Below, in pieces: positions 1-10,955 of a stretch of DNA of 64,000 nucleotides. Source of the DNA: Hydra vulgaris (Eukaryota; Cnidaria; Hydrozoa; Anthoathecata; Hydridae). Numbering within the stretch: the stretch's first letter is position 1; every line of letters starts with the position of its first letter. Under the pieces are notes generated by a model. It made no database searches, was not told the DNA's origin, and saw only the letters and a program-made list of their open reading frames with translations. Location: the NCBI RefSeq assembly GCF_038396675.1, contig NC_088926.1, forward strand, positions 1,374,001 through 1,438,000. Direction: 5' to 3'. Both the position numbers and the translations under genes were made by a program.

Positions 1-720
1 TATTTGAAACATTATTTATGCTATGATTATAGCTTTGATGAGGTTATTTTTTGTTTGCAAAAAGAAGCAACCAATACCACCATTTGGTTTCAATTAAACT
101 CGATGGTTGCTAACCCAGGTAAGTTCTAAGTTCTTTTAGTTGGCTTAAAATACACAAAAAAATCTATCGCCAAAAAATAGGAAATATAAGGGTTTTTGCC
201 TCCGATTTGATAAAACTACTTGGTATAACAATTGATAAAGATCTAAAGTTTGGGAAACGCATTAAACAGTTATGCAGTAAAGCTAATAGTAAATGTTTTG
301 AACTTTCACGCTTAAGAAATTTTTTATCCTATGATAAATCTTTTTTGCTGTTTAATGCTTTTAATTTGTCTAACTTTTCTTATTGTCCTCAAATTTGGAT
401 ACTTTGTTCAAAACAAAACGACAATCAAATAAATAGAATTCATAAAGAAGCTCTATGTATAGTCTATAAAAGATTTGATTTGTCACTGGATAAATTTATT
501 AAATTTTGATAATAGTCCAAGAATCCATCTAAGAAAATTGAGATTTTTTATGATGGAAACTTTTAAACCTAATAATTGTCTAAATCCAATATTTATGAAA
601 AATCTTTTTACTTTAAAAAATCTTACGCATAAACTCCGTTGTTGCAAAAAAATCATTTTTCCACCATTATGATTCATGCTGTACGTTATATAGAGTCACC
701 TCGCTCTAGAACACTATAAA
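1..720 (+). pseudogene. Non-LTR retrotransposon (LINE) reverse transcriptase, C-terminal relic
   Basis: The translation before 120 contains the pattern WFQLNSMVANPGKF, which is typical of the thumb region that follows the catalytic motif of LINE reverse transcriptases. It continues in another frame from 207 with LLGITIDKDLKFGKRI, the usual sequence downstream of the RT, and ends in a third frame near 672 with HLRKLRFFMMETFK. At least two frame changes and several stops break the frame, and the catalytic core lies outside the window. This is a dead element fragment. The family (CR1/jockey-like) is inferred from these motifs only. Confidence 0.8.
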
Positions 721-1400
721 TAATGAGACCATGTCCGTAAAAAGTCTTGAGGTGTTCAAAAAACATATCAAAAATTGATATGGTAATAATTGCGTTTGCA
801 AAAATTGTCGTTTTTAAAATTTTATTGCTAGAATTGTATTGTCATAAATATTTTTTTTTTTATTGAAAGAATTGTAAATTTTTATGAGATTTTTTTTTCT
901 AATGAAACTATTATAATTTTTTTATGACATTTATATATATATGTGTTGATTTAAATTTTTTTATGACATTTATATATGTGTGTGTGTATAAAGTTAAATG
1001 TTTTGATTTAAATTAGTTTTAGTGTTAACTAAAACTATCTTGTAAAAATCAATTTGAAAAAAAGTTTTTAAATTAAATTAAATTAAAAAAAAAGGATTTT
1101 GTAATTCGATCGAAATTTTTTTCGGTTGTAAAATTCGGTTCTAAAACTTTCGGCGCAAGGAGGATTTTGTAATTCGATCCTGCAATGAAAGTATAATTTT
1201 CGAATCTAAATTGTTCGGTTGTGAAATATTTCGGTGATATTTTTGACGATAAATATTTTCGGCTCTATCATGTGACACGAAATTTAATAGACTCACAGAT
1301 TGAATAATACTCACTTTCAAATTTTTTTTTATTGAAACAGCCATCACCACTCTCACTATTAAAATTAAGTAGAAGATTATAATCCATTTTTAAAAAAGTA
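721..1400. other. AT-rich non-coding stretch with short direct repeats
   Basis: No gene is visible. The phrase TTTTTATGACATTTATATAT occurs twice between about 917 and 980. The phrase AGGATTTTGTAATTCGATC occurs twice (about 1094 and 1160), separated by a near repeat rich in TTCGGTT. These look like decayed tandem units. They could be the 3' side of the LINE whose ORF1 begins just to the right, but this cannot be shown. Confidence 0.5.
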
Positions 1401-1436
1401 AAATATTATAATCATGAAAATAAAGATATTAAAATA

Positions 1437-1741
1437 TTAGAATTTGACACTTTTACTTTTCATTGCAGCCCAATCGCGTAAGATGAGTCTATCATATGAA
1501 ATGCTTGCAAGTTTTCCTATCGCTCGTTCCAATTTCATCTGTTCTCTTAGTACCTTCCTAATTTGCTCTGTCTCAGCGCAAAAATCTTCATTTATATAGA
1601 TATTTTTTTCTTTTAAGTTAGGGGTCATTTTTAAAATATCTACTTTATCTTTAAAGTTTAGACGTTTTATAATTATAGTTCTTGGTCTAACTAAATCTTT
1701 ATGACCAGTTCTATGGGCCCTTTCAATTTTAAAATCTTTTA
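1437..1741 (-). pseudogene. LINE ORF1 protein, C-terminal half (interrupted by the element at 1742-17594)
   Basis: On the minus strand the frame begins with DFKIERAHRTGHKD and continues RPRTIIIKRLNFKDK, then ends at the stop at 1437. This is the RNA-binding RRM plus C-terminal domain layout of L1-type ORF1 proteins (Transposase_22 family), which coat the element RNA. The N-terminal half of the same kind of protein is at 17595-18098 on the same strand. Both halves end at the same 8-bp sequence (TAAAAGAT read on the minus strand), and removing the intervening 15.85 kb puts the two halves in one frame at the junction. It is one gene broken by an insertion. Confidence 0.8.
1734..1741. repeat. Target site duplication, left copy (ATCTTTTA)
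   Basis: The 8-bp sequence ATCTTTTA lies immediately before the left terminal inverted repeat. It recurs at 17595-17602 immediately after the right one. An 8-bp duplication fits Mutator-like, hAT, P or Merlin elements. The MULE transposase inside decides for Mutator-like. Confidence 0.75.
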
Positions 1742-1860
1742 ACGTGAATTATATTTTCCGTGAAAATTCACAGAAATTAAGAAGCATTTTTGAAAAATTT
1801 TGGCTATTTTCCGTGAAAATCCAAAATTTTTGGCTATTTTCCGCGAAAATGACGTATTTC
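1742..1860 (+). repeat. Left terminal inverted repeat of the large MULE
   Basis: Pairs with 17480-17594. It contains three copies of the near-palindrome TTTTCCGYGAAAA (about 1754, 1807 and 1838), preceded by GGCTA in the latter two. Such repeated subterminal motifs are typical transposase binding sites; that role here is inferred. Confidence 0.7.
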
Positions 1861-2472
1861 TGAGTGAACCAATCAACGTTTAAAAAATTTAAATAATATA
1901 TAGTAGTGTATGTATATATATAATATACTGTCAATCGATTTATGTGGGATTAATCTCAATATCCGTTGACATATATTGTCAATGAAAATAACTAGTAAAT
2001 CAAAAAAAAATTCTTTTTTCAAATCCATGCTTTATGCAAGCAGAATTCTATTGGGCCTAGAAATTCTTTTTTTGTTATCTTTTGTAGAAGGAAAAATTAC
2101 TGTTACGTTTTTAAATTTTTTTTTATTAATTCAATGTTATTTTAAAATTTTAAAATTTTTGTAGAAGGAAAAATTACTATTATATTTTTATAAAATTTAT
2201 TAAATTAACAGTAATAATTTAAATCTTTTGTAGAAGGGAAAATTTCATACAAAAAATTTTTACAATTAATTTTTGCAAAAGATAGATCTATCTGACGATC
2301 TATCTTTTGGACCTTACATTTTATAGTGCTATCCGAGAGCACTTTGTCAGTTTGTCAAGTCGGTGAATGTTGATATTGTTGTTATTTCTTACCTAAAATC
2401 TTATATAACAGAAGATATATATATAAATAAATATATATATAAAGTAAAAAATATATATAAAGTAAATATATA
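1861..2472. other. AT-rich spacer with thrice-repeated TTTGTAGAAGG unit and a small palindrome
   Basis: The phrase TTTTGTAGAAGGAAAAATTACT occurs near 2079 and again near 2158, with a diverged third copy near 2227. A short hairpin (arms AAAAGATAGAT and ATCTATCTTTT) is at 2277-2308. No coding potential is seen. This is internal sequence of the large MULE. Confidence 0.5.
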
Positions 2473-2855
2473 TTAGGGTGTGTCGATTTTTTTTTTTTTA
2501 TCAATTTGAAAAACGGCAAGACTTTTGGTGAAGAATTTTACGGGGATTCCGAATCCGCAAAAAAAAAATTAAAAAAAAGAATGTCTTGCTGGGTGGGTCA
2601 GCACTTTTTTTAACGGAAAAATGACTAAAATATGACTAATTAACGGAGGGAAATAATAATTGAAATTTTTTTTTTTTTTTTAATTTTTGAAAAACTTAAT
2701 CACTATTACGTTGAACTTTAGGAAAATTTCATATTTGGTGCAAAATTTATAAAAATAACCACAGAAAGTGAGTTTTTGTGAAGGGCATTTTTACAAAAAT
2801 AATCCACTTTTTTCATATTGTAGACAAAATGTGACGGTAGAGTGCGTTTATTTTT
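2473..2855 (+). repeat. Left terminal inverted repeat of the 4.1-kb transposon
   Basis: Near-identical, in reverse complement, to 6209-6591. The high identity over about 380 bp suggests that this insertion is recent compared with the surrounding decayed elements. Confidence 0.85.
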
Positions 2856-3540
2856 TTATCGAATTTTAAAATATTGGGTGTACATTTTTGTGAAGAATTT
2901 TAAAAGGAATCCGAATCTGCAAAAAAAATAAAAAAATTAGATATTAGACGGGGGAACGCTTAGTTTTGAAAGGTAAACTGACTAAAATGTGACTATTTAA
3001 AGAGAAAATATATTTACAAAAAATAGAAGTTGTAATATTTTTGATAAACTCAATATAAACAATATTGAACTTTATGAAAGTTTCATATTTGGTTAAAAAG
3101 TTGTAAAAATAACCACATAAAGTTGGTTTTTGTGAATGTTATTTTTATAAAAATTAATGCCATTTTTTATACTTTAAACACTCCATGTAGCTGTAGTGTG
3201 TGCCGTCTTTTCCAGTTTTTTATTATGCTTTAAATATAAGGGTATTTTATTTTTGTAAAGAATTGCACAAGGAATACGAATCCGTAAAAATAAAATAAGA
3301 TCCACTTTATTATATCTTGTAAGATCCGCTTTATTATAGAAAAAATGACAAAATTATGTCAAAATACAAAGTTATAATAAAATTAGAGAAAGAAATTATT
3401 TATTTGCATTTTAATTTCAATATTTCGTATAAAAAATCTTTTTTAAATTTACATATAAGTAACAAATAATAGTTAATAAATTTTATTTAAAATTGGTAAT
3501 TCCAGCTAAGTTAAATTTAGAATTGTTTTTGCTCATGAAA
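2856..3540. other. Internal non-coding part of the 4.1-kb transposon with a degenerate second repeat of its end
   Basis: The stretch 2870-3150 echoes the terminal repeat in the same orientation: TTTTTGTGAAGAATTTTA, then AATCCGAATCTGC, a long A-run, a TGACTAAAATGTGACTA phrase, and later TTCATATTTGG with AACCACA. A third weaker echo runs from about 3240. The element therefore carries tandem, diverged copies of its own end on the left side only. No gene is seen. Confidence 0.6.
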
Positions 3541-6002
3541 CTCCTGCTGACGTCTTGTGCTCTTATATATCCTTCTCTCTTTTCATGCGAATATGTTTTT
3601 GAACAAGCCTCTGTAACCTATATAAAACAGTAAAAATAATTTCATTATGGAACAATTTCAAATAAATTATTGTATTCTTATAATTAGATAAAAAAAGAAA
3701 CCTGCTTAACACAACGTTCGATGGATTGTGAATGACATGGCCAATCTGGAACAACCATAGGCTGGTAAAAAAAAATTCTGATTTCATGGGTTGTGAGGCT
3801 TGTAGTAAGAAGTGGTTCGTATAATGAATCTTTCCAATCAATTAGATTGGTTAATTTATCAGCATCAGTAATTATGCATGGTGTTTTGCGACTTCTTACT
3901 GAATCATCTCCAAACTGGGTGTTATCATCTCCTTCCCCTCTAATTTCTAGTATCTTTTGCACTCCGAACTTTCGTTCCTCTTCATTGTTGGAACACAAAA
4001 GAGTCTGAATAATGCACTCACTAAATGCAAACCATGCAGATCTTTTTACAGTTTTTATTACTATTCCAAAAACTTCTTTTTTTTTAAATTTTAATTGTTT
4101 CGATTGGAATAAAATATGCCTATGTCCATCTATGCAGGAATGTTTTACCTTAATTTGAAACCAGCAAGGAAAATAAACACCAACTATAAATTCAATAATT
4201 AAGCGTAGGTTTCTAAGGTTCTTTTCTGTTAAAAAATGAACTGAAACCCACAATCTACAGAAACGATTGGCAGTAGTAAGCCATCTTGAATGAGAAACAT
4301 GACCAATTTCAAGGTTTATTAAATTTTCAGGTAAAACTCCAGATCTTATTGCTGTTACAATTCTGTATCCGTAAGCTTGATCAGACGAAAGATCCTTAAC
4401 TATTTTGTCTGGCAAAACAATAAGTGGTTCACCTAAAGTTACCATTTCAAAGTTCTTGTTTATTTCCAAATCTGTAACTGTATCCAATAGTTTTCCTAAA
4501 CCACCATTTGTTGTTTGAAAGTGTTTTTCCATCTAATTCAACTATTAGATGTCTGAGGGGTAGTTCATTTGTATGAAGAGCGCATATTAGCCAGTTCAAC
4601 TTTTTATCAAGTTTTAATTCGACAAATTTTATGACACCTCCTTCCCATCCAGTATTAACATTTGTAGAATCGCCTCCCAATGCTTGAATTGTTTTGTCAA
4701 CACCATGTTTAATCATCCATTCGACTAAATGATCGGCAACTATTTCGGCATGCTTTTTTTCTTCAGATGATTTTTGTGGAGTAAAATGAAACAAAAATCC
4801 TCCACCTGGTTCCATGCATGTAGTGTAATGTTCCTCTTTAATAGATCCAGGAAAAAACCGACTGGATCCTTCTACTTCTACCTTTACTTTTGGTAACGTC
4901 TTTTCTACTATCAAACAAAATACAATTGATGTTCCCATTGCCTATATACTTTAAAGTTTTATTTTTCAACTCATTCATTACATTATCTTGAGCTCTTACA
5001 ATTTTTTTATGGTCAACAATAAACTGTGTATCTTTCTCAGTAATCAATCCAGCATCAATCCAGGCAGCTGTAGTCAAAGCCGCAGCAGCTCTAGAAGAAA
5101 CTCCGTATCTAAAAATAGAATTTGTTTTTAGATAGTTAAATAAAGAATTTTGTTTAATTTAAAATAAAAAGTATATATTTTACCTTAGACTATGTATTGC
5201 GACATTTCGTACACTTTTAGTATTATATTTAGACTTTTTTACTTTCGAATTTGAAGTACTAGGTTCTGTGTTAAATTCTTTATTAGTAAGTTCATCTTCA
5301 GTCATTGAAAAATCATTGTTTAAAATTGTATTTGTTGTTATGCTGTTTGCCCTTTTTCTCTTAAAAGCTTCTTTATTAGAATGGTTATATAATTTTTTAA
5401 CCTGTCTATTGTGTTCAGGCATATCTTTGGAAGATATTTGAAGCAAACCTTTAGCACCGACTTTATCTCTTTCGGTTTTAATATAAAAAACGTCTATTAT
5501 AGGAATTTTATATTCCTTAGAGCAGTTGCATGTAATGTGGGCTTGTTGTTTACAAATAACTTTGCAACCAAATTCTTTACAATCAAAAATTATACACTTA
5601 CAATTTAAAATATCAAAAAGTTTATCCAATTTAAATATAAAGTCTTTTTTATTTTCTTTATTTTCTCTGTTTGCTGATATTAAAAATGCAACATCCCAAG
5701 CTTTTATAATTTTGTACACAATGTTTTTTTTTAGAATAAATTATAGGAGCTTTAAAATTAGCGTTTGCTTTTTGCCACTGGGTAATAACGGCACATGCAA
5801 CCTTTTTTGCCATATCTTTTATTAAAAAGGTTCTGGAGTTTTTATCACACTGTTCTCTTAAAAGGACTGCATATCGAAGTGTGTCTCTATATGTTGGAAG
5901 TTGAGATAGTAGCAACTCCTTTCCAGTACAAATTAACTCAGTTATTGAGGTTTTTTTCATGTTTCTTGTCTTTATTGTTATTTTTTTGTTAAAAGATGCC
6001 AT
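3541..6002 (-). pseudogene. Transposase of the 4.1-kb transposon (intron-containing, frameshifted)
   Basis: Minus strand, starting at the ATG at 6002 (MASFNKKITIKTRNMKK). The frame changes near 5700. A 70-80 bp intron with GT-AG ends lies at about 5111-5184, after YNTKSVRNVAIHSLR. Further frame changes lie near 4930 and 4530. A second small intron is at about 3622-3702, after SIERCVKQ, and joins to VTEACSKTYSHEKREGYI. Diagnostic phrases are ALGGDSTNVNTGWEGGVIK, ALHTNELPLRHLI, SRWLTTANRFCRLWVS and PWxCHSQSIERCVK. I recognise these as a widespread uncharacterised animal transposase-like family with acidic residues in DST and ADELP-like blocks, but I cannot name the superfamily. An N-terminal Cys/His-rich part (CKCIIFDCKEFGCKVICKQ) could bind zinc. 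Position between matched TIRs supports the transposase role. Two or more frameshifts imply inactivity, unless they are assembly errors. Confidence 0.75.
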
Positions 6003-6208
6003 ATTAATTTCTACAATTTTTTCTATTTTGTATGTTTATATATAATCAAATTTTCTTTATAATATATAATCTTATTTAATCGCTTTTATAGTCAAAATTT
6101 AATTTTAGTATCATACTTGTCACTTATTTATCAGTAGTTGTGAATAATTATTAGATAATAAAATTATATTGCTTAAGTAATACAATTTTAATTAACTAAT
6201 TTAACAGC

Positions 6209-6591
6209 TGTCGTTAAAACTCTACCGTCACATTTTGTCTACAATATGAAAAAAGTGGATTATTTTTGTAAAAATGCCCTTCACAAAAACTCACTTTCTG
6301 TGGTTATTTTTATAAATTTTGCACCAAATATGAAATTTTCCTAAAGTTCAACGTAATAGTGATTAAGTTTTTCAAAAATTAAAAAAAAAAAAAAAATTTC
6401 AATTATTATTTCCCTCCGTTAATTAGTCATATTTTAGTCATTTTTCCGTTAAAAAAAGTGCTGACCCACCCAGCAAGACATTCTTTTTTTTAATTTTTTT
6501 TTTGCGGATTCGGAATCCCCGTAAAATTCTTCACCAAAAGTCATCTTGCCGTTTTTCAAATTGATAAAAAAAAAAATCGACACACCCTAAT
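6209..6591 (-). repeat. Right terminal inverted repeat of the 4.1-kb transposon
   Basis: Reverse complement of 2473-2855; ends CGACACACCCTAA directly before a (TA)n tract. Confidence 0.85.
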
Positions 6592-6665
6592 ATATATATA
6601 AAATATAAGTATATAATATATAAGTAAATATATATATATATAAAGTAAAAAACATATATATATAT

Positions 6666-6760
<95 letters not shown>

Positions 6761-6830
6761 AATATATAATATAAATTATATAAATATATATATAGAAAGT
6801 AAAAAATATATATAGAAAGTAAAAAACATA
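6592..6830. repeat. (TA)n microsatellite tract
   Basis: Nearly pure TA dinucleotide repeats (longest run about 6655-6770), broken by AAAGTAAAAA units. It is the target context of the adjacent transposon. Confidence 0.9.
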
Positions 6831-7339
6831 TATATATATATAGAAAGTAACCTTATATAAAGCATGGAAAAAACAATAGGTTTTGAATAGGCTTTAATGT
6901 TTTCGAAACTGCAAATAATTTTGCAATAATGTTGCAATAATCTGCAATAATGTTGCAATAATCTGCAAATAATGTTTTCGAAACTTGCAAATAATTTGCA
7001 AATCAATGATTTTTGTGACGTAATACGCAATTCATATCAAATAAATAAAATGTATGGGGAAATACGAATTAAATTTTTGTTAACTTAATTAACTTTTTTT
7101 GGTCAAATTTTTCCATTTCCTTGTATTGTCATCGAAAATGATTAAGTGTGCAAAATTTGAGCAAAATTGCTTGAGAAAAAAGCTTTCAAAAATTGATTTC
7201 AAATTTTGTGGCACACAAACATATATATATAGAAAGTAACCTTATATAAAGCATGGAAAAATCGATTAAGATATATTGTTTTTGATAGTTTTTTTGATGT
7301 TGAAACAAAGCAAGTATTTAAGCGAATATTTGCTTTTTT
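6831..7339. repeat. Spacer bounded by a 45-bp direct repeat, with a 23-bp tandem repeat
   Basis: The phrase AGAAAGTAACCTTATATAAA followed by GCATGGAAAAA occurs at about 6841 and again at about 7231, bracketing some 390 bp. Inside, a unit containing GCAATAATGTTGCAATAATC is repeated in tandem (6920-6985). The direct repeats could be a duplication or a transposon excision scar. No coding is seen. Confidence 0.55.
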
Positions 7340-8000
7340 TAAAAAAGTGATAAGTAATTTTTGCTAAATAAAAACTTCGTTAAAGATTAAGCAAACAAAG
7401 TTACATTAAAAGTTCTTTGCGTTTAATAGATAGCGTAAAAGTTTTGTCCTATCTATTAAACACAAAGAACCTTTAGTATAACTTCGTTTGCTTAAACTTT
7501 ATATATTCGTTTGCTATAACTTTATACTGCAAAGAACCTTCTTTATTTATTTGGCTTTTTGTGTTACATTGTTTTCTGATTATGATGATGAACACTTGAT
7601 GAATATTAACAGTGCCATGTTGACCATAGATGATGTCTCTGCTAGTGCTTTTTGTGTACATTTTGGTGAAAGATTACATTCAAAAGATCAGGCAGGCCTT
7701 GAATGTCACTTCTCTTCTGTGACAATTTTTGGCTTAATGTGACTGGTGATTTTTAATCCTAACAAAAGTTGTTTACTGCTAATAACTATCGCAATGTTGT
7801 AACCTTTTGTTGATGAATGGAAACACTTCTGCTATGGCTGACTCTTAATTTTGCTCACCATTTTAATTGTGTTTAGTAGATAGGACAAAATTTTTATGCT
7901 ATCTATTAAACACAAAGAGCTTTTAATATTACTTCAATTGGTTTCTCTTTAAGCAAACAAAGTTTTTATTTAGCAAAAATCTCAATTCCTAATTGTGAAA
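7340..8000. mobile_element. Small inverted-repeat element with internally palindromic ends
   Basis: The stretch about 7347-7462 (TTTTTGCTAAATAAAAACTT, then AAGCAAACAAAG, GTTTAATAGATAG and TCCTATCTATTAAACAC) is repeated in reverse complement at about 7865-7990. Each arm is itself partly palindromic around TTTAATAGATAG / CTATCTATTAAA. Between them lies a short open stretch (7560-7740) ending FGLM that does not resemble a known protein. I interpret the unit as a non-autonomous DNA element; the exact ends are uncertain. Confidence 0.6.
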
Positions 8001-8079
8001 TTTTACTAAGCGAAATTTAAAACTCTTAATTGTGCTCACCATTTTCTCACACCTTATTCCATTCTCTACCTTTATAAAT

Positions 8080-8400
8080 TTCTTATTCAACCAAACTATG
8101 GAAGATAGTTGTCACATTTGGACTGTTTCTTCTAATGATTCTATTTCTCTTCTAGACAAGGTTCAAAAATGTTTGTAAATATAGTTGGATTTTCTCCAGC
8201 TTCCTAGATTTAGCTCCTGTCCCACCATCATATGACGGCATCTATTTTTATTTTTTTTATAGATACTAACATGGACTCAGCTTCAGCATTATTATTTCTT
8301 GTACATTAAAGGTTGGATTTCTCTTCTGTTCTCATTTTTCGTCTCATGTCAAAGACATTGCAAAAGGTTTCATTTTTTATATATATTGCAAAAGGTTTCA
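8080..8400 (+). pseudogene. LINE reverse transcriptase C-terminal fragment
   Basis: The translation reads SCHIWTVSSNDSISLLDKVQK, the region near the C terminus of Hydra-type LINE RTs. The better copy at 31956 has the equivalent YCCHIWGGSSNDALFS. Stops follow immediately, so this is a short decayed fragment. Confidence 0.65.
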
Positions 8401-8402
8401 TT

Positions 8403-8452
8403 CAAGAACAATCTAGAGAAAAAAGAAATTTTTGTTCTCTAGATTGTTCTTG
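8403..8452. repeat. Perfect 18-bp hairpin
   Basis: The arms CAAGAACAATCTAGAGAA (8403-8420) and its exact reverse complement (8435-8452) are separated by a 14-nt A-rich loop. Function unknown. Confidence 0.8.
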
Positions 8453-8784
8453 TTTAAAAAAAAAAGAAAAAAAGAAACGATTACAAATAAATATTGCAAT
8501 TCTTTTGGAAGGTGAAAATCATGGGATAGAGTGAGACACAGTTAGAAACTTCTACGAAACAGTTGCTTGATGCAGTTTATGCCTGCCCAAGATGAATACT
8601 TTTATAGATATACCATCTCCAGCTTTTACTCAACAAGAGTCCCGAGGCAGGTGTGTTTTAAATCTGAGTAACATTTCTTACTTTCATTTCTTACATTCTT
8701 CTGAGTAACATTTCTTACATTCATTTCTTACTTTCCCTATGAAAGTAAATCATACAAGGCAGCTTGATATAGACCAGATCTTGT

Positions 8785-8905
8785 CTTTCTTAACCCTTTA
8801 ACTCTCTTATCTCTCTCAGTCCTTTAACTCCAAAACATAAACTTTGATGTTTGCAGTGGAGAGATGAGTTGAGCTCTGTACCACCAGGAGTCTTTAGTCA
8901 TTCAG
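8785..8905 (-). repeat. Degraded tRNA-derived SINE copy, family A
   Basis: Read on the plus strand, the order CCCTTTAACTCTCTTATCTC, AACTCCAAAACATAAAC, then GAGTTGAGCTCTGTACCACC matches the body of the SINE best seen at 39230-39437 (same orientation), but with many changes. Confidence 0.55.
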
Positions 8906-9606
8906 TAATCACTTGGATTCACTTAAAAATAAGTCAACTACAGCAATATGATTGTTGTGTATATTATTTGTGTATAAGTGTCTTCTTATCCACTTTTTTT
9001 TTAGTTATTAGTGTTTGCAAAAATTTGGAAAAGGTTTGGGTGTTCAACGTTTTTGTAGTAAGGTCTGTTTTGTTGCAATAATTATTTAAAATAATTAAAA
9101 TGGTGTAGGCAACAGGCTGTGATACAGATAACAATGATGCATTACTGACAAGTGATGCTAGCCATTATTTATCAGGCTCTCCGAAACACCATCGTTATCT
9201 ACGAAATCACTATCTCTGAACCACCATCAGTGAATATAGTGTGTCCTTGATGATTGAAATACAATGCTAAGTTAATTTAACATAAATCCTAAACAAGGAA
9301 GTAGCAACAATAAATTTAATCACAATTGACAATTTTAAATCGTGTCTCACTGAATGTTTTTTAAACAAATATGTATCCAAAATTTATATCTATAAAAATA
9401 TATAAGGTTTGTATGAAGTTAATTGTTTGTATTTCAAAACTGGACAACTACAATTGAACACAATTTATGATTTTGTTGTGTGTTTATCAAGAGTTTTTTC
9501 AAGTATTTTTTAAGATTTTTTTTAGATTTTTGAAGACTATATTTTAAATAATTTCCAACAAAGGTAGATATTCTAAATGAAAAATTTTGCGATTTCAATG
9601 TTGCAG

Positions 9607-9748
9607 AAAAGGCTGTGATGCATTACTGCAATACCCATTTTCATGCAATAAGAGTTGATTACAAGGAAAAGTTTGAAAGTTACAATAAGAAAGTGAAGCA
9701 AGAATCACAAATTATAAATCAACTTTTAGATTCAATATATGCATGCAG
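9607..9748 (+). pseudogene. MULE transposase exon (N-terminal domain)
   Basis: Encodes KAVMHYCNTHFHAIRVDYKE and ends LLDSIYACR split by the intron. The polypyrimidine tract and TTGCAG acceptor on the left and the CAG|GTTTAC donor on the right are intact. Phase matches the next exon at 9945. Confidence 0.65.
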
Positions 9749-9944
9749 GTTTACATTTACATTTATGTTTTTTAGTATTTTTGTTTATTAAACTTTGCGG
9801 TGTATTTATATCTATTTTACTATATATGGATCTCCTTTTAAAAAAAAATACTTAAAATACAATTATAAAAGAATTTTTTTATTTACAATTACAATTACTA
9901 CCTTTTAAAAAATAGTGTTGTTTGTGTATTTTTCATGTTAACAG

Positions 9945-10306
9945 ATGGACATGCAAACATTTTAGCTATCAAAAACCTTATCTTATGAAGAAAAATCAAG
10001 ATAAGCGCAATAATCAGGCAATACTTCCATGTGGCTGAAAAATGTTTATTTATGTTTCGTATGACAACCAACAACAATGCTATGGTGTTAAGAAATTGTT
10101 TCTTGAACGCAACCATCCATATGGTATAGAAGAATTTTCTATGTATAGTTCACAGCGTCAATCAAAAAGATTGTTAGAACAGCAGTCATTGATGTTCATT
10201 GAACATGGGGCAAATACAGCACTTGTGACTAATAGCCTTAATAGAAGCAGTTTGAAAACTAAACCCAGAGATATTTACAACATAAAACAAAAGCTTAAAT
10301 TCAAAG
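9945..10306 (+). pseudogene. MULE transposase exon (FAR1-like zinc-binding DNA-binding region)
   Basis: Starts after TTAACAG and reads WTCKHFSYQKPYLMKKN, then a TGA stop, then FIYVSYDNQQQCYGVKK and LERNHPYG, ending just before GTTAGT. The Cys residues (with ...YAC from the previous exon) and the HP pair fit the Cys/His pattern of FAR1-type domains. One internal stop is present. Confidence 0.65.
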
Positions 10307-10819
10307 GTTAGTTATTTTTGTATATGCAGTGGTGTGAAAGATATTAGAATCACAACGTGTTTTTTGTCTACTTCAGCAATTGTCATGGTATACTTATTTT
10401 ATTCAACAGAGTAACTCTGGTTTGAGTTCCTTTTTAGTTTTAGAAAACTACTTTAAAAATGCTGGTGGAAAACAATTTGATTATTCTTTGAGTTAGAAAA
10501 TAGTTTCATGTAAAGTTGAGGAGTAACGTATTGTTGTTACAATTACACATATAATATATAACCTTTTACTTCCGTTATTTTTGTTATTTTATGAAAAATA
10601 AAACATGGGCACTTCTGATTTTGAAATAATAAGTAATGTAGCATTTCAAACCTATTTTATTTTATTTCTTGTATTTAGTATAAATTTTTATGTACTTTTG
10701 CAGAGAAAAGGTAGAGATCTGAGTCCATGAAATAGAGTGAAAGTGGAGGCTTTATTATAATTGGGGATTGTGACACAGAGGGAAATCAGTAAATGATTTT
10801 TTTATTTTTTTATTTTATG

Positions 10820-10953
10820 TTAATTCACCTCCCCAAGGCTTGAAAGGCCACTACAGATGAGGAGGCTACTTAATTGTGGTTATAACCCTCTCTCAACTCT
10901 ATAACTCCGAAACACGAACCTTAGCGAACAAGGTTGCTGCACGGAGAAACAAG
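10820..10953 (-). repeat. SINE family A, headless copy
   Basis: The plus strand reads TTAATTCACCTCCCCAAGGC, GAGGAGGCTACTTAATTGTGG, TATAACTCCGAAACACGAAC and stops at GAGAAACAAG. The tRNA-like head, which should follow on the right, is missing. It ends at exactly the same internal point as the copy at 45041-45170. Confidence 0.8.
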
Positions 10954-10955
10954 TG

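Larger units (their letters stand above)
2473..6591 (-). mobile_element. 4.1-kb DNA transposon with long (about 380 bp) terminal inverted repeats
   Basis: The left end (2473-2855) starts TTAGGGTGTGTCGATTTTTT and is repeated almost perfectly, reverse complemented, at 6209-6591. Both ends also contain the phrase ACTCACTTTCTGTGGTTATT in opposite orientations. A one-gene transposase on the minus strand lies between them. The element sits in (TA)n sequence on both sides, so a TA-type target duplication is possible but cannot be resolved. It is nested in the 15.85-kb MULE. Ends and gene are clear; the superfamily is not assigned. Confidence 0.85.

Noticed and set aside
1141..1356. 71-codon minus-strand frame after LINE ORF1 as the start of ORF2
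   Set aside because: No endonuclease motif is present; the sequence is made of short direct repeats.
7488..7742. 84-codon frame ending VTIFGLM as a gene
   Set aside because: It lies within the small inverted-repeat element, starts in its palindromic arm and has no recognisable domain.
9106..9240. Possible first exon of the MULE transposase (CDTDNNDALLTSDASHYLSG)
   Set aside because: The frame is open for only about 35 codons, and I could not match it to the family or find a convincing donor.
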